Shown: one piece after another, positions 33,676 to 43,189 of the stretch
How positions within the stretch are numbered: position 1 is the stretch's first letter
Layout of the letters: each line of letters starts with the position of its first letter
NCBI GenBank assembly: GCA_900317975.1
Contig: ONIZ01000020.1
Location: 1 to 62,456, forward strand
Length of the DNA stretch: 62,456 nt
Source: an uncultured Bacillota bacterium
GTDB lineage: Bacteria > Bacillota_I > Bacilli_A > RF39 > UBA660
Direction of reading: 5' to 3'
The notes under the pieces: model-generated
The model's database searches: none
What the model saw: the letters and a program-made list of their open reading frames with translations, nothing else
What the model was told of the DNA's origin: nothing
Made by a program: the position numbers and the translations under genes

Positions 33676-34386
33676 ATGGAAAGACTTCAAAAAGTAATTG
33701 CTGAATCTGGTCTAACTTCTCGTCGTAAAGCAGAAGACCTAATTAGAAGAGGATTAGTAAAAGTAAATGATCAAGTAGTTACTGAATTAGGAACTAAAGT
33801 AAAATCAAGTGACATAATTGAAGTAGAAGGACAAATTCTAAAAAAAGAAGATAAAGTATATTTCTTATTAAATAAACCTAGAGAAGTTCTAGCAACTACT
33901 TCTGATGATAAAGGTAGAAAAACAGTACTAGATATAGTTGATATAGATAGAAGAATATATCCAGTAGGAAGATTAGACTATGATACTACAGGAGCTATTT
34001 TATTAACTAATGATGGTGAATTTTCTAATATAATAACAGATGCTAGTAATAAGATACCTAAAGTATATATTGCTAAATTAAATAGATTATTAGAAAAAGA
34101 AGATCTAATGAAATTAAAAAAAGGAATTATTCTAGATAATAAGAAAATAATACCTGATAAAGTTAAAATCAAAAAAGTTAATAAGAATAATACTTGTATA
34201 GTAGAAATAAGAATACATGAAGGAATAAATAGAGAAATAAAAAGATTATTTGAAGCAATAGGATATGATGTAGAAAAACTAAAAAGAGAAAGAATTGCTA
34301 ATTTAACCCTAGAAGGTTTACCTTCAGGTACATTTAGACCATTAACAATAAAAGAAGTACATCAAATATATGCATTAAAAAAGTAG
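33676..34386 (+). CDS. rluB: 23S rRNA pseudouridine synthase (RsuA/RluB family)
   Basis: 236 residues, AAAAGGAGTG before the ATG. N-terminal S4 RNA-binding domain (LQKVIAESGLTSRRKAEDLI), then the RsuA-family catalytic motif GRLDYDTTGAILLTNDGE with the catalytic Asp. The length and LLNKPREVL block match RluB-like enzymes that modify the 23S peptidyl-transferase region. RluE/RluF-like specificity cannot be excluded. Monocistronic. Confidence 0.9.
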   Translation: MERLQKVIAESGLTSRRKAEDLIRRGLVKVNDQVVTELGTKVKSSDIIEVEGQILKKEDKVYFLLNKPREVLATTSDDKGRKTVLDIVDIDRRIYPVGRLDYDTTGAILLTNDGEFSNIITDASNKIPKVYIAKLNRLLEKEDLMKLKKGIILDNKKIIPDKVKIKKVNKNNTCIVEIRIHEGINREIKRLFEAIGYDVEKLKRERIANLTLEGLPSGTFRPLTIKEVHQIYALKK

Positions 34387-34406
34387 ATTTAAAAAATCTA
34401 CTTTTC
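34383..34406. terminator. bidirectional terminator between rluB and ferredoxin gene
   Basis: AAGTAGATTT pairs with AAATCTACTT, flanked by A- and T-runs. Confidence 0.75.
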
Positions 34407-34610
34407 TTCTTCAACTTTTTCTACTTTTATAGCATCTACAGGACAAACGTCAGCAGCTTCTTCTAGATTATCTCCCTCAACTATATCTTCAGCTTTTCCT
34501 TTTACTGTAGAAACCCCGTCATCATTAAACTCAAAGAAATCAAATTGAGCACAACAAGCTCCACATCCTATACAACTTTCTTGATCAATTTTTATTTTAC
34601 ATTTAGCCAT
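34398..34610 (-). CDS. fer: [4Fe-4S] ferredoxin
   Basis: 70 residues, AGGAGGAATATAA before the ATG at 34610. A single cubane cluster motif: CIGCGACC near the N-terminus gives three ligands and VCPVDAI near the C-terminus the fourth. Same layout as Bacillus Fer. The very acidic sequence suits an electron-transfer protein. The redox partner is not in the window. Monocistronic and convergent with rluB. Confidence 0.92.
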   Translation of the reverse strand: MAKCKIKIDQESCIGCGACCAQFDFFEFNDDGVSTVKGKAEDIVEGDNLEEAADVCPVDAIKVEKVEEEK

Positions 34611-34725
34611 TTATATTCCTCCTAACGAATAAATTATATCTAATTATTAATTTTACGTAAAGACTTTTTTAAAACCTTTAATAATACTATGTAATATGAT
34701 AGAATTAACATAGAAGGTGAAATAT

Positions 34726-35631
34726 ATGCGTAGAATGGATCGTTATAATAATAATACAACATCGGCTACAAGACGCGATAGAAATGAAGAGTTGTATAGA
34801 GAATTAAATTCTGATATTAAATATGCTAATGTAACAGATGTAACTAACACAAACGCATATGAGATTACTAATAAAAAGAATAGAACTAGAGAAGATTATC
34901 ATAAATTAAAAGAATATAACATGATAAAAGAAGAACCTAGAGAAAAAAAAGAATTACAAGAATTTAATTACATAAATAAAACCAAAGAAAATAAAGTATA
35001 TGATATAAATACAATCATCGAAGAAACTAAAAAGAATAGACAGAAAAAAGAAGAATTAGAAGAAAAGAAAAAGTATTTAAAAGATACATATAATATTCTA
35101 TCTAAAGATAATAAAGCTGAATTAGAAAAATATCGTAAAGAAAAAGAAGAAAGAATAAAAGCACCTAACGAGAGTGAAATAAGAGAAATAATAGATACAA
35201 TTGCTTCTAAAACTTTAGCAGGAGATATTTCTAAAGAAACATCAGTTAATCTATTAAGTGACTTAATGGCAACACAAGCTCTAGATAGAGTAGCAGCACA
35301 AGCTAGTGAAAAAGAAAATAATCTTGAAGAAACTGTTTCAAAATATAAGGTTGAATTAGAAGAAGAAAAACCTAATACTGAAAAATTATCAGCTAAAGAT
35401 ATTAAGAAGGTAAGAGAAAAAGCAAATGATATTAAAGAAGTAAGTATTATGGATAAAGCAGATGATTCTTTCTATACAAGAAGTATGGATCTATCAGATA
35501 AAGATTTTTCATTATCAGATGAATTTGTTGAAAAATCTATGCCATTAGGAATTAAAATATTAATAGCTCTAGTAATCATAGTAATTATTGCTGTCGCAGT
35601 AGTCTATGCTTACATGACTTATTTCAAATAA
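34726..35631 (+). CDS. hypothetical coiled-coil protein with C-terminal membrane anchor
   Basis: 301 residues from the ATG at 34726, following GAAGGTGAAAT; a GTG at 34717 is inside the binding site. Mostly charged helices (Lys/Glu-rich coiled coil at about 85-150), then a less charged region and a C-terminal membrane helix (about 276-298, LIALVIIVIIAVAVVYAY). This tail-anchored layout puts nearly all of the protein in the cytosol. No family recognised. Monocistronic with a terminator. Confidence 0.6.
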   Translation: MRRMDRYNNNTTSATRRDRNEELYRELNSDIKYANVTDVTNTNAYEITNKKNRTREDYHKLKEYNMIKEEPREKKELQEFNYINKTKENKVYDINTIIEETKKNRQKKEELEEKKKYLKDTYNILSKDNKAELEKYRKEKEERIKAPNESEIREIIDTIASKTLAGDISKETSVNLLSDLMATQALDRVAAQASEKENNLEETVSKYKVELEEEKPNTEKLSAKDIKKVREKANDIKEVSIMDKADDSFYTRSMDLSDKDFSLSDEFVEKSMPLGIKILIALVIIVIIAVAVVYAYMTYFK

Positions 35632-35633
35632 AA

Positions 35634-35656
35634 GTCTAAATTTTAGACTTTTTTTA
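35634..35656 (+). terminator. intrinsic terminator
   Basis: AAGTCTAAA pairs with TTTAGACTT across a very short loop, then Ts. Confidence 0.7.
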
Positions 35657-35724
35657 TTACAAGAAAAGATATATTTCAATTTAACTTTTGTCTATAATAT
35701 GATAAATTATATATAGGTGATAAT

Positions 35725-36543
35725 ATGGAATTAAAATTCATAACAAATGATTATGTATTAGCATGGAACCTATTATTTCAACCATCTTATACAACTGAAT
35801 TAAATAATATGAAACAAAAGTTATGGGAAAACTATAAGATTGAATATAACAATACTTATAAGGATAAAGAACTTATATTTAAAGATTATAAGAATTTTAT
35901 ACCTGAAAATGACTTAATATATAATATTATTTTTGAAAAGAAACAATTTGAAAAAATTAAAACTAATACTGAAAAATACAAAAAAGAATTAGTTTATACC
36001 TGGGATTCTAATAAAACAAAAATAAATGAAATATTAAGAAAAGTATTAAGAAAGAATATTATTCCATATGATATATTTGTAGTTAATAAAGAACTAAATT
36101 TATTAGATGCTTCTATTAATGATAATGCAGCAGGAACTAGAGGAAATCTAGTAATAGGAAAAGAAGATAATAATTATATTAATACTATTTTAAATATAAT
36201 ATTATATGCACTTAGAAAGTCTATTAAGACTACACCTGACAAAGAGAATATCACAAGAAGTATAATAGAGTTAGCTGTATTATGTGAATTACCTACAAAA
36301 CTTACTAAAAAAAGTAACTATATTAGTGGAAATCCTGACTTAATTGATTTAAAAAGAAGAATCTATCCATATTGGTTAATGTATCTAGGAGTAAGAATAG
36401 ATGATATTCCTGCATACATGCAAAGGGATAGAATCGCTTTTTCAATGGATAATTATAAATATGATAAATCATTGAGTAGAATAGATATAGAGGAGTTTAT
36501 AGATTATATCTATAATAATATATATAAGAAAAACAAATTATAA
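35725..36543 (+). CDS. hypothetical protein upstream of polC
   Basis: 272 residues, TAGGTGATAAT before the ATG. Soluble, predominantly helical, rich in Lys, Asn and aromatic residues. No catalytic motif or known domain recognised. It lies 19 bases upstream of polC with no terminator between, so the two are likely cotranscribed. That is the only clue to its role. Confidence 0.6.
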   Translation: MELKFITNDYVLAWNLLFQPSYTTELNNMKQKLWENYKIEYNNTYKDKELIFKDYKNFIPENDLIYNIIFEKKQFEKIKTNTEKYKKELVYTWDSNKTKINEILRKVLRKNIIPYDIFVVNKELNLLDASINDNAAGTRGNLVIGKEDNNYINTILNIILYALRKSIKTTPDKENITRSIIELAVLCELPTKLTKKSNYISGNPDLIDLKRRIYPYWLMYLGVRIDDIPAYMQRDRIAFSMDNYKYDKSLSRIDIEEFIDYIYNNIYKKNKL

Positions 36544-36562
36544 AATTCTATAGGGGGAGAAA

Positions 36563-39500
36563 ATGGATAAAAATATTATTAACATACTAGATAAAATTGA
36601 ATTTGATAAAGAAAAATATTCTTACTTTGAAGATTCTAAAGTACAAAAAGTAAAAGTATTTAATTCTATCAATACATGGCATATTTTTATAGATAAAGTT
36701 AATCTTCTACCTGTAGAAATATTATATGAATTATATAATAAAATAAGTTCATTAGATGATAATGTATCTAATATAGAAATAATTTGGAATATAGAAAATC
36801 CAGATATTAATATTTATCTTACTTACTATAATTTTATATTAGATAAGATTAAAGGATTAAAACTAAAAGATCTTTATAAAGATAAATTATTTATTAAAGA
36901 TGATAATTTAATAATAAAAGCATCTAATGATTTAGAAAAAAGAAAAATAGAAAAATTGATTCCTAAATTAAATGAAATATATAATGATTTAGGCTATTCT
37001 AAAGGAATAATAATGGAGTATGAAGAAGATACTTCTATTAATAGTGAAATAATAAAAGATTTAGAAATAAAAGAAGAAGATATTCCTAAAAAGAAAGCTA
37101 CAAAAACTCAAACAGAAGAAAAGAAGACTTTTAGAAAAGAAGCAAAAGATCCAAATACAGTTCTAGGTAGAAATATAAAAGATGATCCTATTCGTATGAA
37201 AACAATTATTGGAGAAGATAATAATGTAATTGTAGAAGGAAAGGTATTTGGAACAGAATATTTTGAATCACCTAAAACAGATTTTAAAATAATTACTTTA
37301 AAAATAACTGATTATTCAGATTCTATTTATTGTAAGGTATTTGTAAGAGAAAATGATGAATATAAAAGATTAACTAAAGAATTAAAAGAAGGTACATGGT
37401 TAAAAATCAGAGGATATACAAAGAATGATCCATTTTCTCGTGAATTAGTTCTTAATGCCAGAGATATAATGAAAATAGAAAGAGAAGAAGCAGTAAGACT
37501 GGATACTGAAGAAGAAAAAAGAGTAGAACTACATACTCACACTAAAATGAGTCAAATGGATGGAACTATAGATGAAGTAGATTTAGTTAAACAAGCAATT
37601 AAATGGGGACATAAAGCAATTGCTATAACTGATCATAATGCTGTACAAGCATTCCCTCATGTATTTAATTATGTAACAAGTTATAATAAAGGATTAGAAG
37701 AAGGAAAAGAACCATTTAAAGCAATATATGGATTAGAATTAACTATGATAGATGACAAAGTAAACATAGTTACTCGTCCAAAAGATATAAATATGCTAGA
37801 TGAAGAATATGTTGTATTTGACTTTGAAACAACAGGATTTAATGCAGGTGGACAAGATCAAATAATAGAAATAGGAGCAGTAAAATTAAAAAATGGAGAA
37901 ATATTAGAAAGATATGATGAACTAATAAATCCAGGTAGACCTCTACCAGAAAAGATTACTGCTATTACAAATATTACAGATGAAATGTTAAAAGGAAAAA
38001 GAACAGAAGAAGAAGCGATTAAAGACTTTATTAAATGGTTTGGCAATGACACCATGGTTGCTCATAACGCTAAATTTGATGTTTCTTTCTTAGAAATGTG
38101 CTATAAAAAATATGATTTAGGAACATATGAAAATACTGTAATTGATACTCTAGAACTATCTAGAACACTTGATAATAGTTTTGCAAGGCACTCACTAAGT
38201 GCTCTAGCAAAAAGATACGATATTTTAAAAACAGAAAAAAATCCTGATGGATTCTGGGATGAATCATCTCACCATAGAGGAGACTATGATGCTGAAGGAA
38301 CAGCACTAATTTTTCATAAGATGTTAAAAAAATTATCTAATAGAAATATAGATAATATGAAAGACTTAGATAAATTAGTAGATAAAGATGAAATATATAA
38401 ATATGGTAGAGAAAATCATATTAATCTACTTGCTAAAAATAAAGTTGGATTAAAAAATCTATTTAAGATATTATCATTTGCATCAACCATCTATTTATAT
38501 AAAACTCCAAGAATTCCAAGAAGTGTTATAGAAGAGTTAAGAGAAGGATTGCTTATAGGTAGTGGATGCTACTTAAGTGAAGCCTTCCAAGAAGCAAAAT
38601 CTAAATCAGATGATGAATTATCTAACATAATTAGATTTTATGATTATGTAGAAGTACAACCTATGTCATGTTATTCTCATTTAATTGAAACAAATGAATT
38701 TGCATCTACTGTAGAACTAGCTGCTCACCTAGAAAAGATAGTAAGAGTAACAGAAGATTGTGGAAAGATAATTGTTGCAACAGGAGATGTACATAATCTA
38801 ACAGAAGATGATTTGATATATAGAAAAATAATTGTTAATCAAAAAGTTCCTGGTGGAGGACGTCATGCTCTAGCAAGAAATGGAATAACACAAATACCTA
38901 ATGAATATTTTAGAACAACTAGAGAAATGTTAGATGAATTTAAATTCTTAGGAGAAGAAAAAGCTAAAGAGATAGTAATTACTAATACTAATAAAATAGC
39001 TGATCAATGTGAAATAATTGAAGTTATTCCGGATACAAAAGGTATTCCATTCTCTCCACGTGTTAAATCAGATGATGGAAAAGAATACTTAGACTGTCCA
39101 AAAGAAGTAACTAAACTAGTTTATACAAAAGCAGAAGAATGGTATGGAAATCCGCTACCACATATGATAGAAGAGAGACTTGCAACAGAACTATATGGAG
39201 ATATTGTATTAAAGATATTGTCTGAAAAATTAGAAAAAGAAAACTTATCTCCAGAAGAATTTGAAATAAAAGTACATCAAGAATTACATGATAACTTAGT
39301 TAAAGGATCAGATAATGTAAATAAACTAGTAGGAGATTATTTAAAAGCAAATGATCCTGAATTAACAGATGAAGAATTACCTAAAGCAATAAAGAAAAAT
39401 TTAGGTGGAATTATAGGTGGAGGATTTGATCCAATATATTTAATTGCACAACGTCTAGTTAAACACTCAAATGATGAAGGATATTTAGTTGGTTCCAGAG

Positions 39501-41194
39501 GATCAGTAGGTTCCAGTATAGTAGCTTGTATGATGGGAATAACTGAAGTAAATGCACTAGCTCCTCATTATAGATGTCCTAAATGTAAATTAAGTATATT
39601 TGATGAAGATGATGGAACATCTCTAGGTTCAATTTATTCATCAGGATTTGATTTACCGGATAAAGATTGTCCTAATTGTAATATAAAAATGATTAAAGAT
39701 GGACAAGATATGCCTTTTGCAACATTCTTAGGATTTAATGCAGATAAAGTACCTGATATAGACTTAAATTTCTCGGATTTAAATCAAGCATCTGCTCATG
39801 CATATACAAAAGTATTGTTTGGAGAAAACAATGTATTTAAAGCAGGAACAGTAGGTACTGTAGCAGATAAAACTGCCTTTGGTTTTGTAAAAGGATATTT
39901 AGAAGATAATAATATAAATGATATGAGAACTGCTGAAATTGAACGTCTTGCGATAGGTATAACTGGAATAAAACGTACTACAGGTCAACACCCAGGTGGA
40001 ATAGTAGTTATTCCAGACTATAAAGAAGTATATGATTTTACACCATATCAATATCCTGCAGATGATTCAACAGCTGCTTGGAGAACAACACACTTTGATT
40101 ACCACTCAATTGACCAGTGCTTATTAAAATTAGATATATTAGGTCACTCAGATCCAACTCAATTAAGACTTATTCACTTACAATCAAATACTGAACCAAG
40201 TGATGTTCCATTAGATGATAAAGACACTATGTCAATATTCACATCAACTAAAGTATTAGGAGTAACTAATGAACAAATAATGTGCAATACTGGAACACTA
40301 GGAATACCAGAATTTGGTACACCATTTACAATAGCTCTAGTAGAAGATACAAAACCAACTACTTTTGCAGAACTTGTAAAAATTTCAGGCTTATCTCACG
40401 GAACTGATGTATGGCTAGGAAATGCTCAAGAACTTATTCAAAATAAAGTCGTACCATTTAAAGAAGTTATAGGTTGTCGTGACGATATTATGGTATATCT
40501 AATGTATCATAATGTTAAACCAATAAAAGCATTTAAGATAATGGAGTTTGTACGTAAAGGAAAAGCATCTAAAGAGCCTGACACTTGGAAAGAACATGTA
40601 AAAACAATGCAAGAAGCAGATATTCCAGAATGGTTTATAAACTCATGTGCCAAAATCAAGTACATGTTCCCTAAAGCTCATGCTGCGGCTTACGTAATAA
40701 GTGCCTTTAGAATTGCATGGTATAAAGTACATATGCCAGTATATTTCTATTCTTCATGGCTAACAACAAAAGCAACAGATATTGATGTTGAATCAATGAT
40801 CGGTGGATATGATGCCATAAGAAGAAGATTAGAAGATATAATTACAAAAGGATATGAAGCAACTAATAAAGAAGCAGGAGAAGGAGAATCTCTAAAAGTA
40901 GCATTAGAAGCAACAGCTAGAGGAATAAAATTCTTAAATGTAGATTTATATGAATCAGAAGCAACTATCTGGAAAGTAAAAAATGATACTGAAATATATC
41001 CACCTTTTTCAGCAATAGCTGGATTAGGAGAAACAGTTGCTAAAAAGATAGTAGAAGAAAGAGAAAAAGCACCATTTATCTCAAAAGAAGATTTGCAAAA
41101 CAGAGGTAAAGTATCAGGAACTTTACTAGAAAAAATGAATGAAATGGGAGTGTTAAAAGATTTACCTGATTCAAATCAATTATCACTATTTTAG
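36563..41194 (+). CDS. polC: DNA polymerase III alpha subunit, PolC type
   Basis: 1543 residues (Bacillus PolC is about 1437), TAGGGGGAG before the ATG. The domain order is that of PolC: N-terminal region, OB fold (about 215-310), PHP domain (ELHTHTKMSQMDG near 321), and an inserted DEDDh 3'-5' exonuclease (DFETTG near 420, HNAKFD, HRGDYDA). Then come the C-family polymerase core with the catalytic PDIDLNFS (about 1063-1070), a Cys4 zinc-binding set (CPKC ... CPNC, about 1005-1040) and a C-terminal HhH/OB region. The last residues, SNQLSLF, match the beta-clamp-binding peptide. Replicative polymerase with proofreading. Confidence 0.97.
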   Translation: MDKNIINILDKIEFDKEKYSYFEDSKVQKVKVFNSINTWHIFIDKVNLLPVEILYELYNKISSLDDNVSNIEIIWNIENPDINIYLTYYNFILDKIKGLKLKDLYKDKLFIKDDNLIIKASNDLEKRKIEKLIPKLNEIYNDLGYSKGIIMEYEEDTSINSEIIKDLEIKEEDIPKKKATKTQTEEKKTFRKEAKDPNTVLGRNIKDDPIRMKTIIGEDNNVIVEGKVFGTEYFESPKTDFKIITLKITDYSDSIYCKVFVRENDEYKRLTKELKEGTWLKIRGYTKNDPFSRELVLNARDIMKIEREEAVRLDTEEEKRVELHTHTKMSQMDGTIDEVDLVKQAIKWGHKAIAITDHNAVQAFPHVFNYVTSYNKGLEEGKEPFKAIYGLELTMIDDKVNIVTRPKDINMLDEEYVVFDFETTGFNAGGQDQIIEIGAVKLKNGEILERYDELINPGRPLPEKITAITNITDEMLKGKRTEEEAIKDFIKWFGNDTMVAHNAKFDVSFLEMCYKKYDLGTYENTVIDTLELSRTLDNSFARHSLSALAKRYDILKTEKNPDGFWDESSHHRGDYDAEGTALIFHKMLKKLSNRNIDNMKDLDKLVDKDEIYKYGRENHINLLAKNKVGLKNLFKILSFASTIYLYKTPRIPRSVIEELREGLLIGSGCYLSEAFQEAKSKSDDELSNIIRFYDYVEVQPMSCYSHLIETNEFASTVELAAHLEKIVRVTEDCGKIIVATGDVHNLTEDDLIYRKIIVNQKVPGGGRHALARNGITQIPNEYFRTTREMLDEFKFLGEEKAKEIVITNTNKIADQCEIIEVIPDTKGIPFSPRVKSDDGKEYLDCPKEVTKLVYTKAEEWYGNPLPHMIEERLATELYGDIVLKILSEKLEKENLSPEEFEIKVHQELHDNLVKGSDNVNKLVGDYLKANDPELTDEELPKAIKKNLGGIIGGGFDPIYLIAQRLVKHSNDEGYLVGSRGSVGSSIVACMMGITEVNALAPHYRCPKCKLSIFDEDDGTSLGSIYSSGFDLPDKDCPNCNIKMIKDGQDMPFATFLGFNADKVPDIDLNFSDLNQASAHAYTKVLFGENNVFKAGTVGTVADKTAFGFVKGYLEDNNINDMRTAEIERLAIGITGIKRTTGQHPGGIVVIPDYKEVYDFTPYQYPADDSTAAWRTTHFDYHSIDQCLLKLDILGHSDPTQLRLIHLQSNTEPSDVPLDDKDTMSIFTSTKVLGVTNEQIMCNTGTLGIPEFGTPFTIALVEDTKPTTFAELVKISGLSHGTDVWLGNAQELIQNKVVPFKEVIGCRDDIMVYLMYHNVKPIKAFKIMEFVRKGKASKEPDTWKEHVKTMQEADIPEWFINSCAKIKYMFPKAHAAAYVISAFRIAWYKVHMPVYFYSSWLTTKATDIDVESMIGGYDAIRRRLEDIITKGYEATNKEAGEGESLKVALEATARGIKFLNVDLYESEATIWKVKNDTEIYPPFSAIAGLGETVAKKIVEEREKAPFISKEDLQNRGKVSGTLLEKMNEMGVLKDLPDSNQLSLF

Positions 41195-41202
41195 GAGGAA
41201 TT

Positions 41203-42096
41203 ATGGATAAAAAGAAAATAGTAATTATAGGATGTGGAAATGTAGGAATGTCCTATGCATATGCATTACTAAATCAAAGAACTTATTGTAATGAATTAGC
41301 TTTAATAGATTTAAATGAAGAAAGAGTACAAGGAGAAGTAATGGATCTAAACCATTGCTTAGCCTTTTCTCCATCAAAAATAAAAATCAAAGCAGGAACA
41401 TATGAAGATTGTAGTGATGCAGATTTAATAGTAATTGCTGCGGGAGCAAATCAAAAAGAAGGAGAAACTAGATTAGACTTATTAAATAAAAATAGCAAAA
41501 TATTTAAAGGTATTATAGATGAAGTAATGAAAAATAACTTCAAAGGAGTATTTTTAATCGCAACAAATCCAGTAGATATAATGACATATGTTACACAAAA
41601 ATATTCAAATTTACCAAAGAATAGAGTAATAGGTAGTGGAACATCTCTAGATACAGCAAGGCTTCGTTTCTTAGTAGGAGAAAAATTAAACATTGATCCT
41701 ACTAATGTTCATGGTTATGTAATAGGAGAACATGGAGATTCTGAGTTTATTCCATGGTCAAATGTAACAGTTGCTATGCAAAATATTAGTGACTTCTTAA
41801 GTGAAGATGAAATGTCATCAATTGCAGAAGAAGTAAAAAATGCAGCATATGAAATAATTAAGAAAAAGGGAGCAACTTACTATGGTATAGGAATGACTCT
41901 AGTAAAAATAACAAATGCTATTTTAGGTAATGAGAACTCAGTAATAGTAGTTTCTTCTTATGATGAATCAAATGACATATATATAGGTCTTCCTTCAGTA
42001 ATAAATGCAAATGGAGCAGAAAGAAAAATATACTTCAAACTAAATGATGAAGAAACGACTAAACTACAAAACTCTATAAATATTATTAAAGATTAA
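41203..42096 (+). CDS. ldh: L-lactate dehydrogenase
   Basis: 297 residues, AGGAGG eight bases after polC. Rossmann NAD site (GCGNVGMSYAYAL), AGANQKEGETRLDLL with Gln in the substrate-specificity loop (Arg in malate dehydrogenases), NPVDIMTYV, GSGTSLDTARLRF and the catalytic GEHGDSEF. Reduces pyruvate to lactate while regenerating NAD, which fits a fermentative organism. It is shorter than usual (about 315-320), missing several C-terminal residues, exactly where truB sequence begins in another frame. That suggests its 3' end was altered by the same event that cut truB. Confidence 0.92.
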   Translation: MDKKKIVIIGCGNVGMSYAYALLNQRTYCNELALIDLNEERVQGEVMDLNHCLAFSPSKIKIKAGTYEDCSDADLIVIAAGANQKEGETRLDLLNKNSKIFKGIIDEVMKNNFKGVFLIATNPVDIMTYVTQKYSNLPKNRVIGSGTSLDTARLRFLVGEKLNIDPTNVHGYVIGEHGDSEFIPWSNVTVAMQNISDFLSEDEMSSIAEEVKNAAYEIIKKKGATYYGIGMTLVKITNAILGNENSVIVVSSYDESNDIYIGLPSVINANGAERKIYFKLNDEETTKLQNSINIIKD

Positions 42097-42829
42097 ACAT
42101 ATTCTAAATACTAAAAAAGTAGGTCATACCGGTACATTAGATCCATTAGCAGAGGGTCTAATGTTAGTAACAGTAGGAAAAGCTACAAAGATATCAAATC
42201 TATTAACAGAAAAATATAAAGAATATATTGCTACATTTGAATTAGGTTATCAAACAGATACATATGATACAGAAGGAAAAGTAATAAATAAAAGTGATAA
42301 AGTAGTCGAAAAACAAGAAGTACCAATATATTCATCAGTTAAAGTAAATGGAAAAAAACTATATGAATATGCTAGAAATAATATTGAAGTAGAACTTCCT
42401 AAAAGAGAAGTAGAAATAAAAGATATTGAAATATTATCTATCGAAGAAAACAAAGTAGTAATAAAAACTTTTGTATCTAAAGGAACATACATTAGAAGCT
42501 TAATAAATGATATAGGAATGTCTCTAGAAACATATGCTACAATGACAGATCTAATTAGAACTAAAGTAGATAAATATAATCTAGAAGATGCTTATACACT
42601 AGAAGATGTAGAAGAGAATAATTATAAATTATTAAGTATAGAAGAAGTTTTAGATTACCCAAAAATAGAATTAGATGATGAACTATATAAGAAAGTATCA
42701 AATGGAGTAAAATTATCTAATGATTATAATATTAATGATAAAGTAATACTAAAATATAATGATCATTTAGTCGCAATTTATGAAGAAAAAGATAATTACT
42801 TAATTCCATTTATAGTATTTAATCTATAA
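42092..42829 (+). CDS. truB: tRNA pseudouridine-55 synthase, 5' end missing
   Basis: The frame is open from 42080 but has no ATG, GTG or TTG before an internal ATG at 42161. In frame upstream of that ATG lies the catalytic signature KKVGHTGTLDPLAEGL (Asp codon 42140-42142), so the real protein must begin earlier, perhaps at ATT 42092, or is not made properly. Compared with normal TruB, about 20 N-terminal residues (the strand and KPxGxTS segment) are absent and replaced by the end of ldh in another frame. The rest (YSSVKVNGKKLYEYAR, KGTYIRSL) is intact. Started at 42161, it would lack the catalytic Asp. Deletion, pseudogene or assembly join are all possible. Confidence 0.7.
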   Translation: MKHILNTKKVGHTGTLDPLAEGLMLVTVGKATKISNLLTEKYKEYIATFELGYQTDTYDTEGKVINKSDKVVEKQEVPIYSSVKVNGKKLYEYARNNIEVELPKREVEIKDIEILSIEENKVVIKTFVSKGTYIRSLINDIGMSLETYATMTDLIRTKVDKYNLEDAYTLEDVEENNYKLLSIEEVLDYPKIELDDELYKKVSNGVKLSNDYNINDKVILKYNDHLVAIYEEKDNYLIPFIVFNL

Positions 42830-42843
42830 ATAACAAAAAATCT

Positions 42844-42871
42844 TTGTATTTTAGACATTTTGTGTTATAAT
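42844..42871 (+). promoter_or_regulatory. promoter of rimP-nusA-infB operon
   Basis: TTGTAT (42844-42849), 16-base spacer, TATAAT (42866-42871). Confidence 0.6.
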
Positions 42872-42882
42872 ACAAACAGAAA

Positions 42883-42915
42883 GGAGTGGAGGAATCCACT
42901 CTATTATTATTTTTT
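42883..42915 (+). promoter_or_regulatory. hairpin with T-run in rimP-nusA leader, possible attenuator
   Basis: GAGTGGA (42884-42890), GGAA loop of GNRA type, TCCACTC (42895-42901), then ATTATTATTTTTT and the rimP ribosome binding site. Placed between promoter and first gene, it could act as a NusA-sensitive attenuator. Confidence 0.5.
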
Positions 42916-42925
42916 GGAGGTAGTA

Positions 42926-43189
42926 ATGAGAGAAAAGATAAATGAATTAGTAAAGGAAGAAATCGATAAACTGAATGTATCTATAAGTGATGTTAACATC
43001 GAAAAAGTAGAAGGAAAAAATGTACTTAATATAGAACTAGATTGTGAAGAAACAATTGATCTAAATAAAATAACTGAAGCTTCTACTATTATTAATCAAT
43101 TAATAGATAAAGAAGAAACTATACTTAAAGAAAATGATATAGATGAAGTAGATATTTATTCAAAAGAAAAGGGTGGAGAAGATGAATAG
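42926..43189 (+). CDS. rimP: RimP-like protein, N-terminal domain only
   Basis: 87 residues from the ATG at 42926 after TTTTGGAGGTAGTA. Position directly before nusA and the pattern of an acidic strand (LNIELDCEETIDLNKI) followed by a helix and a VDIYSKEKG end match the N-terminal domain of RimP, the 30S maturation factor. Normal RimP has about 150 residues with a C-terminal SH3-like domain, absent here. There is no sign of a frameshift: the gene ends by overlapping the nusA start. It may be a naturally shortened form. Identity rests largely on synteny. Confidence 0.65.
   Translation: MREKINELVKEEIDKLNVSISDVNIEKVEGKNVLNIELDCEETIDLNKITEASTIINQLIDKEETILKENDIDEVDIYSKEKGGEDE

Noticed and set aside
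41203..42096. Malate dehydrogenase instead of lactate dehydrogenase
   Set aside because: The specificity loop carries Gln (GANQKEGETR) rather than Arg, as in lactate dehydrogenases.
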